Of a DNA stretch of 13,015 bases, positions 6,683-12,928 are shown in pieces (position 1 is the first letter of the stretch; each line of letters opens with the position of its first letter). This stretch comes from an uncultured Eubacteriales bacterium (GTDB taxonomy: Bacteria > Bacillota > Clostridia > Oscillospirales > CAG-272): the NCBI GenBank assembly GCA_900555785.1, contig USMO01000021.1:1-13015 (forward strand), given 5' to 3'. Both the position numbers and the translations under genes were made by a program. The notes under the pieces are model-generated. The model was not told the origin of the DNA. It worked only from the letters and a program-made list of their open reading frames with translations, and ran no database searches.

Positions 6683-7481
6683 GAGACTCCTCCTTGATTC
6701 CGAGCGCTTGGGCAAGCAGTTCGGTGAAGTAGACCACCGGGACCTCGCTTCCGTTCTTCACAAGATTGTATTTGCACAGCGGGCACGCCGTCACCAGCAT
6801 CTCCGCGCCGTGAACCGCCGCGCTGTGCGACACCGCATTCGACTTCTTTTTTGCCGATTCCGGGTCCTCCATCGCGACATACCCGCCGCAGCATTCGTTT
6901 CTGCGCGGGTAAATGACCGGTTCCCCGCCGAGCGCCCGAATGAAATCCTCCATCAGGCGCGGGTTCTCAACGTCGTCAAATGCCATCACCTTGCCCGGGC
7001 GCAGCAGCATACAACCGTAGTAAGCGCCGATCTTTCTGCCCGTCAGCGGCTTCTTCACCGCCGCGCGCAGGTTGTCAAAACCGACCGTATCGCGCAGCAG
7101 CTCCAGATAGTGCAGCACCTCGGTCTCGCCGTGATAAGGCGCCTTTGCGTCCTTGTCCTGCGCCAGATAGCGGTTGGCGCGGTCGGCAAAGGTCCCGTCG
7201 GTCTGCATGGCATAGTTGGTCTGCTTGATTACGTTGTGGCACGCCGAGCAGACGGTAACCAGCGGCTGACCCGCATCGCGCGCCGCCGTCAGCGCACGGA
7301 CGCTCGACAGCTTGGTTGCGATTTCGTCATTCGCACTGACGAACACGCCGCCGCAGCACTGCCAGTCCGGAATTTCGCACAGCTCCACACCGAGCGCCAG
7401 CGCGGATTCCCTTGCCCAGCGGTCCAGCTCCTTCGCCTTGGTGCGGAGCGTACATCCGGGAAAATAACTGACTTTTTTCAA
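6672..7481 (-). CDS. hdrB: HdrB, CCG-domain catalytic-type subunit of the Hdr complex
   Basis: This 269-residue protein has two complete CCG domains. The first uses C10, C42, C43, C78 and C81; the second uses C157, C197, C198, C233 and C236. In methanogen HdrB these motifs bind two noncubane [4Fe-4S] clusters that reduce the CoM-S-S-CoB disulfide; in other bacteria HdrB-like proteins act on other thiol/disulfides or serve as electron-transfer subunits. All ligands are present, so the clusters should form. The start is an unusual TTG at 7479-7481. It sits eight bases after GGAGG, and no in-frame ATG occurs before residue 91; the expected N-terminal KKVSYFPGC follows directly. The gap to fumC is 23 bases. 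The physiological acceptor is unknown. Given the frdBA genes in the same operon, delivery of electrons to the fumarate reductase pair is an attractive inference. Confidence 0.92.
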   Translation of the reverse strand: MKKVSYFPGCTLRTKAKELDRWARESALALGVELCEIPDWQCCGGVFVSANDEIATKLSSVRALTAARDAGQPLVTVCSACHNVIKQTNYAMQTDGTFADRANRYLAQDKDAKAPYHGETEVLHYLELLRDTVGFDNLRAAVKKPLTGRKIGAYYGCMLLRPGKVMAFDDVENPRLMEDFIRALGGEPVIYPRRNECCGGYVAMEDPESAKKKSNAVSHSAAVHGAEMLVTACPLCKYNLVKNGSEVPVVYFTELLAQALGIKEESHAE

Positions 7482-7489
7482 AATCCTTT

Positions 7490-7494
7490 CCTCC
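7490..7494 (-). promoter_or_regulatory. Ribosome binding site that fixes the TTG start of hdrB
   Basis: GGAGG on the minus strand lies eight bases before the TTG at 7479-7481. No ATG or GTG start in this frame fits the conserved HdrB N-terminus, so this site decides a non-ATG start. A second purine run (AAAGGA, 7484-7489) lies too close to act alone. Confidence 0.75.
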
Positions 7495-7504
7495 GAATCT
7501 CCGG

Positions 7505-8881
7505 TCAGACCATCTGCTCCGGGTGAAATACCTCGTCAAAGCGCTCTGCAGTCAGGAAACCGAGCTCCACGCAGGCTTCCTTCAGCGAAATGTTATCCTT
7601 GAACGCTTTCTTTGCGGTCTTTGCGGCGTTCTCGTAACCGATGTAGGGGTTGAGCGCCGTGACCAGCATCAGCGAGTTGTGCAGGTTGTGGTACATCTTG
7701 TCCCTGTTTGCCGTAATGCCGACCGCGCAGTTCTTGTTAAAGGAAACAATCGCCTCGGCAAGCAGTCTGGCAGACTGCAGGAAGTTGTACGCCGCAACCG
7801 GCATGAAGACGTTCAGCTCAAAGTTGCCCTGCGATGCCGCCATACCGACCGCAACATCGTTGCCCATGACCTGTACCGCAACCATGGTCACCGCCTCGCA
7901 CTGCGTGGGGTTGACCTTGCCGGGCATGATCGACGAACCCGGCTCGTTCTCCGGGATGTGAATCTCACCCAGACCGTCGCGCGGACCGGATGCCAGCCAA
8001 CGAACGTCGTTTGCAATCTTCATCATATCGCAGGCGGTTGCCTTGATGGCGCCGTGCGCAAAGACCAGCTCGTCCTTCGACGTCAGCGCATGGAACTTGT
8101 TCTCAGCCGTCACAAACGGCTTCCCGGTCAGCTCCGCAACCTTTGCCGCAACCAGTTCGGAGAAGCCCTTCGGGGCATTCAGACCGGTTCCGACTGCCGT
8201 GCCGCCCAGCGCCAGTTCGTGCAGCGGCTTGACCGCCAGACGCAGAAGCTCCACGTCGCGCTCCAGGCTGCTTCTCCAGCCGGAGATTTCCTGGCTGAAC
8301 TTGATCGGCGTTGCGTCCTGCAGATGCGTTCTGCCGGACTTGACAATGCCCTCGTTCTCAGCTTCCAGCCGCTTGAAGGTTGCAATCAGCGTCTCAACCG
8401 CCGGAATCAGCTTGTCCTCAATCGCAATCACCGCCGAGATGTGCATCGCCGTCGGGAAGGTGTCGTTGGAGGACTGGCTCATGTTAATGTCATCGTTCGG
8501 ATGGCAGAGCTTCTCCCCTGCCAGCTGGTTTGCGCGGTTGGCAATAACCTCGTTCGCATTCATGTTCGACTGCGTGCCCGAGCCGGTCTGCCAGACCACC
8601 AGCGGAAAATGCTCGTTCAGCTTGCCGGAAATCACCTCGTCGCAAGCCTCGGTAATGACCTTCAGTTTGGCTGCGGTCATCTTTTCGGGCTTCAGCTCGG
8701 CGTTTGCCATGGCAGCTGCCCGCTTCAGAATGCCGAATGCGTGCGTAATCTCGCGCGGCATCGTCTCGGTCCCGACACCGATCAGAAAGTTCTCGTGGCT
8801 CCGCTCGGTCTGCGCTGCCCACAGCCTGTCGGCAGGGACCTTCACCTCGCCCATTGAATCGTGTTCAATGCGGTATTCCAT
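7505..8881 (-). CDS. fumC: Class II fumarate hydratase (fumarase C)
   Basis: This 458-residue oxygen-stable, Fe-S-free fumarase reversibly dehydrates malate to fumarate. The length is standard for the family. Visible signatures are HPNDDINMSQSSND (127-140), SGRTHLQDATP (182-192, with a conserved His at 186) and the superfamily loop GSSIMPGKVNP (315-325) that carries the catalytic serine. Aspartase is the nearest alternative, but the HPND and GSSIMPGKVNP contexts and the malate dehydrogenase neighbour favour fumarase. I chose the ATG at 8881 over a GTG at 8890: GAGGTGA lies five bases before the ATG and would overlap the GTG. The gap to the upstream dehydrogenase is only 10 bases. A class II enzyme is not itself Fe-S dependent, unlike everything encoded after it. 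Confidence 0.95.
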   Translation of the reverse strand: MEYRIEHDSMGEVKVPADRLWAAQTERSHENFLIGVGTETMPREITHAFGILKRAAAMANAELKPEKMTAAKLKVITEACDEVISGKLNEHFPLVVWQTGSGTQSNMNANEVIANRANQLAGEKLCHPNDDINMSQSSNDTFPTAMHISAVIAIEDKLIPAVETLIATFKRLEAENEGIVKSGRTHLQDATPIKFSQEISGWRSSLERDVELLRLAVKPLHELALGGTAVGTGLNAPKGFSELVAAKVAELTGKPFVTAENKFHALTSKDELVFAHGAIKATACDMMKIANDVRWLASGPRDGLGEIHIPENEPGSSIMPGKVNPTQCEAVTMVAVQVMGNDVAVGMAASQGNFELNVFMPVAAYNFLQSARLLAEAIVSFNKNCAVGITANRDKMYHNLHNSLMLVTALNPYIGYENAAKTAKKAFKDNISLKEACVELGFLTAERFDEVFHPEQMV

Positions 8882-8891
8882 CGCGGTCACC

Positions 8892-9836
8892 TCAGATTTC
8901 CAGGCTGTTGATAACAGCCTTCAGCGTGTCGGCGCTGTGGCGCAGCTTTGCAACTTCCTCGTCGGTCAGCGGAACGTTGACCTTTCCGCGGATACCGTCG
9001 TGACCGATCATGTTCAGCGTGCTCAGGCAGACGTCATTGACGCCGTATTCGCCGTGCATCATGGTGGAGACCGTCATGGTCGTATCCATCCCGTCGAAAA
9101 TGCACTTGACAATGTGGCAGACCGACACCGAGACCGCATAGAAGGTTGCGCCCTTTCTTGCAATCACGCGCCCGCCGGACTTGCGCACGTACTGCTCAAC
9201 CTCTTCAAAGTCAAGCTCGGGGCTGGTCAGGCCGGGAGTCAGAATCAGCTTGCCGCACTCACGGATCGGCACATTGGAGATGTTCGCAACCGACCACGGA
9301 ATGAAGGAGGAATCGCCGTGCTCGCCGAAGACGTAAGCATGAACGTTGCCCTGATTGATGTTGTAATACTCAGACAGGCGCGAACGCAGACGCGCGGTGT
9401 CCAGAATGGTGCCCGAGCCGATGATGTGGCTTTCCGGAATGCCGGAGAGCTTGAGGAAGGTGTAGGTCAGGATGTCAACCGGGTTGCTGACAATGATGTA
9501 GATGGCATGCGGCGCATACTTGGTGATTTCCGGAATGATGCTCTTGGTGATGTTGACGTTGGTCTGCGCCAGTTCCAGACGGGTCTGACCGGGCTTTCTT
9601 GCAATGCCGGAGGTCAGGATGACAATGTCGGAATCCGCTGCATCGCGGTAATCCCCGGCATAGACCGAGCAGGCAGCGCAGAACGGCGTGCCCTGACGGA
9701 TGTCCAGCGCCTCGCCGAGTGCCTTCTCGTTGTTGATGTCGATCATGACGATCTCCTGCGCAATGCCCATCACGGTCAGGGTGTACGCGATGGTGGAACC
9801 GACGCTGCCGGTCCCGATAATCGAAATTTTGTTCAT
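8892..9836 (-). CDS. mdh: LDH-fold malate dehydrogenase (often annotated as L-lactate dehydrogenase)
   Basis: This 314-residue NAD-dependent 2-hydroxyacid dehydrogenase of the LDH/MDH family is the first gene of the operon. Visible sites are the NAD-binding GTGSVGS (8-14), the adenine-ribose acidic D33 after the second strand, the SNPVD stretch (117-121), LDTARLR (145-151, with the Asp and Arg pair D146 and R149) and GEHGDSS with catalytic H173. The substrate-specificity loop reads GIARKPGQTR (77-86). The position that is Gln102 in lactate dehydrogenases is R80 here, the residue that selects oxaloacetate/malate. Overall sequence style is LDH-like, so automated annotation may say lactate dehydrogenase. 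R80 and the fumarase next door favour malate. The ATG follows a GGAGGAG site at about five bases. It would consume NADH when oxaloacetate is reduced. Confidence 0.8.
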   Translation of the reverse strand: MNKISIIGTGSVGSTIAYTLTVMGIAQEIVMIDINNEKALGEALDIRQGTPFCAACSVYAGDYRDAADSDIVILTSGIARKPGQTRLELAQTNVNITKSIIPEITKYAPHAIYIIVSNPVDILTYTFLKLSGIPESHIIGSGTILDTARLRSRLSEYYNINQGNVHAYVFGEHGDSSFIPWSVANISNVPIRECGKLILTPGLTSPELDFEEVEQYVRKSGGRVIARKGATFYAVSVSVCHIVKCIFDGMDTTMTVSTMMHGEYGVNDVCLSTLNMIGHDGIRGKVNVPLTDEEVAKLRHSADTLKAVINSLEI

Positions 9837-9860
9837 TTTCTCTCCTCCGATATTGACAAA

Positions 9861-9878
9861 AATATATCAGAATATATT
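9861..9878. repeat. Seven-base inverted repeat overlapping the -10 and start region of the operon promoter
   Basis: AATATAT and ATATATT, perfect inverted arms separated by four bases, overlap the end of the -10 box and the predicted transcription start. This is a plausible repressor site by position, but it is AT-rich and could be chance. It does not match the Rex consensus I know. Confidence 0.35.
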
Positions 9879-9904
9879 ATACCACAACCGAGTCGATTTG
9901 TAAA
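9876..9904 (-). promoter_or_regulatory. Sigma-70 type promoter of the mdh-fum-hdr-flx-frd operon
   Basis: Reading the minus strand, TTTACA (9899-9904) and TATAAT (9876-9881) are separated by 17 bases, and the -10 is extended by a TG one base upstream. The expected start near 9869 leaves a leader of about 33 bases before the mdh ATG. I see no other convincing promoter and no terminator between here and position 1, which supports a single transcript of at least 9.8 kb. Confidence 0.75.
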
Positions 9905-9931
9905 GTGCTTTTTTCTCATATCGGTTATATT

Positions 9932-9943
9932 TATATCGATATA
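9932..9943. repeat. Twelve-base palindrome upstream of the operon promoter
   Basis: TATATCGATATA is a perfect palindrome lying about 28 bases upstream of the -35 box, within AT-rich DNA that also carries CATATCG at 9917-9923. It could be an activator or regulator site. No family can be named from sequence. Confidence 0.3.
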
Positions 9944-9985
9944 TGTCGGAACTATAGGTTTTCCGGTGAAATCGCACAACAAACA

Positions 9986-10012
9986 GGAGGGCGCAGCCGT
10001 CCAGCGCCCTCC
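9986..10012 (-). terminator. Second hairpin after the secreted-protein gene
   Basis: Nine-base perfect GC-rich arms (GGAGGGCGC at 9986-9994 and GCGCCCTCC at 10004-10012) enclose a nine-base loop. On the minus strand the hairpin is followed by the T-rich TGTTTGTTGTG. This fits a backup terminator between the secreted-protein unit and the operon promoter; the T run is imperfect. Confidence 0.55.
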
Positions 10013-10038
10013 CTTTCCCTACCTTATTATAATAAACG

Positions 10039-10072
10039 CCCCCTCTCCCCGCCGTCCGGCAGGAAAAGGGGG
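10039..10072 (-). terminator. Intrinsic terminator directly after the secreted-protein gene
   Basis: On the minus strand a stem pairs CCCCCTTTTCC with GGGGAGAGGGGG, eleven pairs including two G-U, with an inner GCCG/CGGC hairpin, followed by CGTTTATTATAATAA. The two G-U pairs become C-A mismatches in the opposite transcript, so the hairpin favours minus-strand transcription. It begins nine bases after the stop codon at 10081. Confidence 0.7.
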
Positions 10073-10080
10073 TGTCCCCG

Positions 10081-12408
10081 TCAGCGCTTGGTTGCGCTGA
10101 CAAAGGCTCCGTCTGTATAGGTCACTTCATAGGTCCCGATTGTGGTCTTGTTGCCGTCCTTGACGGTGTAAGGCGTCACAACCAGAATCACGGTCCCGCT
10201 TGCAGGCACGCCGCAAACGGTCATCGTCCAGATATACTTGCCGCCAAGTTCCGCAGCGGTGATCTTGCGTGCAGCGCCGTCCTCACTGGGAAGAATCGAG
10301 CCGTAAACCGTGTGCGCCTCTACGTTGAAGGTCCGGTCCGGCGTCTCGCCGATGCTGCCAACGTAGCCCAGCACATCCATGCCGATGGCGTTGTATTCCA
10401 GACTGTCCAGAACGCCAACCAGGCGAATGTCAACCTTCCGGTTGTCGGCGGTTGCGTCAATTGCGGTGTTCTGCACGCCAACCAAACGGAAATCGGAGGA
10501 CGTGTCGCGCGTTGCATTCAAAAGGAACTTGCTGATTGCGTAAATGCCGTTGTTCTCGGCGCCCGTAAAGGTCACCGCAGAAAGCTGCCCGTCAAATGCA
10601 TCCGCAGCAAGACCAAGCGCAGCTTCGGTCGTGCCCCATTCCAGGTTGGTGCCGTCCGCAAACGCCAGCGTCAGGCGCAGGTTGTTGCCGCTCTGGGGCT
10701 TGTCGTGCGTAAGGGTCACGGACACACTGGAGGATGCCGCATCGGTGGTCTGCGTGAAGGTCTCGGTGCCGTCCACCTGAACGGTCACGCGGTTCTTCCA
10801 TGCGTTGTCAATCTTGACGCGCTCAACCGTAACCGCAAAGGTCTTTCCGGCAAGACGGAAGGACATGCAGCCTGCGGTGTCAAGCCCGGAGGTCAGGAAA
10901 TCAAGCTGATAGGAGAGTGCAAAGGTCCCCTGTGCGTTGGTCAGCAGCCGGCATGCAGCGTTTGCGCTGTTCCCGCGCGACGCATTGATGCGCATCGAGC
11001 CGTCCCGCATCGTCCAGCCGGACGCCAGTTTCCACATCACGGCATCGCCGAACTGCGTGTCCGGAACAGACGGGTCTCCGACCGTCAGGGAAAGGTTGTT
11101 GTACTTCCACTTGCCGTAGCCGTTCTGACCGTGTAGGCAGAAGCCCGTCACAGCGCCCTTGTGTGCGCCGCTCTTTTCGTCGCTGTCATAGAAAGTGACA
11201 AGCGACTTTCCGCTCAGCGAGAAGATGTTGAAACTCAGGTAGCCTTCCTCATCACGCTCAATAAGGACACGGTATCCGGTGTATTCGGGGGTGTTGACCC
11301 ATTGATCAAGAATCTTGGTCCAGTTGCTGCTCCCCTTGTTCATGACCTCGATCGTGAAGTAGTTCTTCCAAACCTTGCTGTTGTAGCGTCTTGCAACGCG
11401 CAAGAGGAACGTGTCGCCGCCAACGCTGAACTGCGTCATGGCGTTGAGCCCGCGGTCGGTCGTGTCGGTCAGGTCACTGTAGGTCAACTTCTGATGCGTC
11501 ATGTCATACTGCAGCGAAAATTCGGTGTTTTCCGGAATGCTCCCTGCCCAGGTTGCCTTCTTGTCGTTTGCGGTGTTGGTGTAAGCCAGTTCAAAGCCGT
11601 TCAGGCTCTCCCAGCCGTTGCCGACCGCATAGTTCTTCGCTTCGGCGGTTGCGGCGTTGGCACCGGCAGCACCGTTCACGGTCAGGTTCGAAATCGTCCA
11701 GAAGTTCGTGCTGGCTGCGTTGGAATCCGGCGTGAAGACAACGCTGGTAATGCGGCTCGGTCTTGCAGCCACATAGTTGTCAGCCGTGCTGTCCAGCGAC
11801 GAACCGGTCAACGTAAAGACGCGGGTCCCATCGATGGTGTCAAACGCCATCGTCAGTTTGCCGTCCTGATAACTGAGCGAAAGCCGGAAAGAGGTCTCTG
11901 CCTGCATCGTTTTGATTGTCGGCAGACCGCTGAGCCAGTTGGCAGGATTGCCGCTCGCGGAAGCAACCGCTTCTGCCGAGCTGCCGCTCGTCTTGAACTT
12001 GACATCACCGTTCGCCCCGTTCAGATTGGTCTGCAGGCGGGTCTGATAGTTCAGCATCGTGTTATTAACCCAGCGGCGCTGGAACCAGACAATGTAACGG
12101 TCGCCGTTTGCCAGATTGACGGTCATGAGCATTCTCTGGTCGGTTTTCGCCATCTCAACCATATCCATCATGACATCCGCAGACATGTTCCAGTTGCCGT
12201 CGGTCTCGTCAGCGGAGGTCGGATTGGTAAAGGTCAGCGTGTCTTTTCCATAATTATTAAAGCGGAAAGCCGGTGCGTCCGTCCAGCCTTCATCCAGTTT
12301 CCATTCTCCCGCGCGGTCGGTATAGGTTTCGGCTGTCCCGGTCGGAATCAGCGCACAAAACAAAACCAGCGCGCACAGCAGGATTGCGGAAAATCTTTTG
12401 CTATTCAT
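10081..12408 (-). CDS. Exported protein with three jelly-roll-like repeats and a conserved C-terminal domain, function unknown
   Basis: This 775-residue protein starts with a signal peptide: K4/R5, a hydrophobic run over about residues 8-21, and a likely cut after TGTA near residue 26. I see no lipobox, LPxTG, dockerin or S-layer motif, so it is probably secreted. Three related segments follow, roughly 35-245, 255-443 and 456-632. Each opens with a W/Y-x-x-x-x-GW motif (WKLDEGW, YAVGNGW, WKLASGW). Each has a central strand pair with aromatic and basic residues (RYIVWFQRRW, RVARRYNSKVWKNYF, VERVKIDNAWKNR) and ends in a short strand such as NLTVNG or NLSLTVGD. This looks like the concanavalin-A/laminin-G jelly roll, often carbohydrate binding. 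Residues 638-775 form another domain with a doubled RLVGV motif (641 and 662), a pattern I associate with Ruminococcaceae secreted proteins. No catalytic site is visible. The ATG at 12408 has AAAGGA about nine bases upstream; an in-frame start at 12465 would bury the signal peptide. Confidence 0.75.
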   Translation of the reverse strand: MNSKRFSAILLCALVLFCALIPTGTAETYTDRAGEWKLDEGWTDAPAFRFNNYGKDTLTFTNPTSADETDGNWNMSADVMMDMVEMAKTDQRMLMTVNLANGDRYIVWFQRRWVNNTMLNYQTRLQTNLNGANGDVKFKTSGSSAEAVASASGNPANWLSGLPTIKTMQAETSFRLSLSYQDGKLTMAFDTIDGTRVFTLTGSSLDSTADNYVAARPSRITSVVFTPDSNAASTNFWTISNLTVNGAAGANAATAEAKNYAVGNGWESLNGFELAYTNTANDKKATWAGSIPENTEFSLQYDMTHQKLTYSDLTDTTDRGLNAMTQFSVGGDTFLLRVARRYNSKVWKNYFTIEVMNKGSSNWTKILDQWVNTPEYTGYRVLIERDEEGYLSFNIFSLSGKSLVTFYDSDEKSGAHKGAVTGFCLHGQNGYGKWKYNNLSLTVGDPSVPDTQFGDAVMWKLASGWTMRDGSMRINASRGNSANAACRLLTNAQGTFALSYQLDFLTSGLDTAGCMSFRLAGKTFAVTVERVKIDNAWKNRVTVQVDGTETFTQTTDAASSSVSVTLTHDKPQSGNNLRLTLAFADGTNLEWGTTEAALGLAADAFDGQLSAVTFTGAENNGIYAISKFLLNATRDTSSDFRLVGVQNTAIDATADNRKVDIRLVGVLDSLEYNAIGMDVLGYVGSIGETPDRTFNVEAHTVYGSILPSEDGAARKITAAELGGKYIWTMTVCGVPASGTVILVVTPYTVKDGNKTTIGTYEVTYTDGAFVSATKR

Positions 12409-12461
12409 GATAATATCCTTTCTTATACTTGAAAAAATCGGGTCGCGCGGTTGCTTCGGAA

Positions 12462-12608
12462 TCACCAGGATACCTTGTTGCTGTCTTTGTCCTTGCTGTC
12501 ATCTTCGGAATAATTCAAATTTCCGCTTGTTCCGTCGGAGCAGGCAATCACATCCTGCGCAGAAAGCGCAATCTGCATCCATTCCGGTTCCGTATAACGC
12601 TTCTTCAT
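12462..12608 (-). CDS. Small 48-residue peptide of unknown function
   Basis: The peptide has a basic start (MKKRYTEPEW), a short hydrophobic middle ending in LSAQDVIACSDG, then a polar acidic tail rich in Ser, Asp, Asn and Lys that ends in Trp. The opening M-K-K-x-Y-x-x-P pattern with a later DVI-x-x-S is a style I have seen in many tiny clostridial proteins of unknown function. It has one cysteine (C25) and no clear export signal. AAAGGAG stands about eight bases before the ATG at 12608; a longer in-frame start at 12692 lies at the -35 box and would precede transcription start. It is the first gene of a unit whose second gene, 53 bases on, encodes the exported repeat protein. A leader or precursor peptide is possible but unsupported, since no modification enzyme is in view. 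Confidence 0.65.
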   Translation of the reverse strand: MKKRYTEPEWMQIALSAQDVIACSDGTSGNLNYSEDDSKDKDSNKVSW

Positions 12609-12663
12609 GTTTTTTCTCCTTTCTCGTTTCTTTTGTTCAAGCATAGAACAATTGCACGATACC

Positions 12664-12692
12664 ATTATAACAGATTCTTTCGTGATTGTCAA
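12664..12692 (-). promoter_or_regulatory. Perfect-consensus sigma-70 promoter for the peptide and exported protein
   Basis: On the minus strand, TTGACA (12687-12692) and TATAAT (12664-12669) are exactly 17 bases apart, with a TG one base before the -10. The start near 12657 gives a leader of about 49 bases before the peptide ATG. It is the strongest-looking promoter in the window, so the unit may be highly expressed unless repressed. Confidence 0.85.
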
Positions 12693-12717
12693 TAACTAGG
12701 ACGAATATTTTTTGCTG

Positions 12718-12748
12718 TTATCATGATAATTGTTACAATCGTACAATT
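12718..12748. repeat. AT-rich palindromes upstream of the consensus promoter
   Basis: TTATCATGATAA (12718-12729) is a perfect 12-base palindrome. Next to it, AATTGT (12728-12733) and ACAATT (12743-12748) form an inverted pair. They lie 26 to 56 bases upstream of the -35 box, where a regulator could bind. No known operator is recognised. Confidence 0.3.
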
Positions 12749-12859
12749 CTTTTGTTTTTGCTTAGAACATTTGACCAAAAGTTATTTCCAATCCAAGTCC
12801 CTTCCCAGAACTGCACCCAAAATTTTCATGCCCCCGAGGGAGAGATGACAACGAAAAAG

Positions 12860-12885
12860 AGCAATGCCTTTTTCTAAACATTGCT
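12860..12885. terminator. Two-way terminator-like hairpin
   Basis: AGCAATG (12860-12866) and CATTGCT (12879-12885) are perfect seven-base arms with a 12-base loop. The plus-strand transcript is followed by ATATTTTT and the minus-strand transcript by CTTTTT, so it could stop transcription from either side. Genes beyond the right edge would be its likely users on the minus strand. Confidence 0.5.
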
Positions 12886-12928
12886 ATATTTTTAAACGCA
12901 AAAATATAAAATTCTGTTTTGAGCCAGA

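Noticed and set aside
3853..7481. Methanogen-type HdrABC-MvhD coupled to a hydrogenase or to methylene-tetrahydrofolate reductase
   Set aside because: No mvhA/mvhG, metF or metV genes are present in the window; the electron-input genes seen are Flx-like and the flanking enzymes belong to the C4-dicarboxylate branch.
8043..10100. 685-residue open frame on the plus strand across fumC, mdh and the promoter region
   Set aside because: It crosses two well-supported genes plus AT-rich intergenic DNA and has no motif. The same reasoning removes the long plus-strand frames at 465-1889, 2879-4003, 7523-8857 and 11161-12432.
12432..12437. T6 run on the minus strand between the peptide gene and the exported-protein gene as a terminator
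   Set aside because: I find no convincing hairpin just before it, so the two genes are treated as one unit.
12462..12608. RiPP precursor peptide
   Set aside because: No modification enzyme, protease or dedicated transporter lies in the window, and the tail has one Cys and no repeated core motif. Kept only as a possibility.
12686..12877. 63-residue open frame on the plus strand in the right intergenic region
   Set aside because: It has no good ribosome site, covers the promoter and palindromes, and its composition is that of AT-rich spacer DNA.
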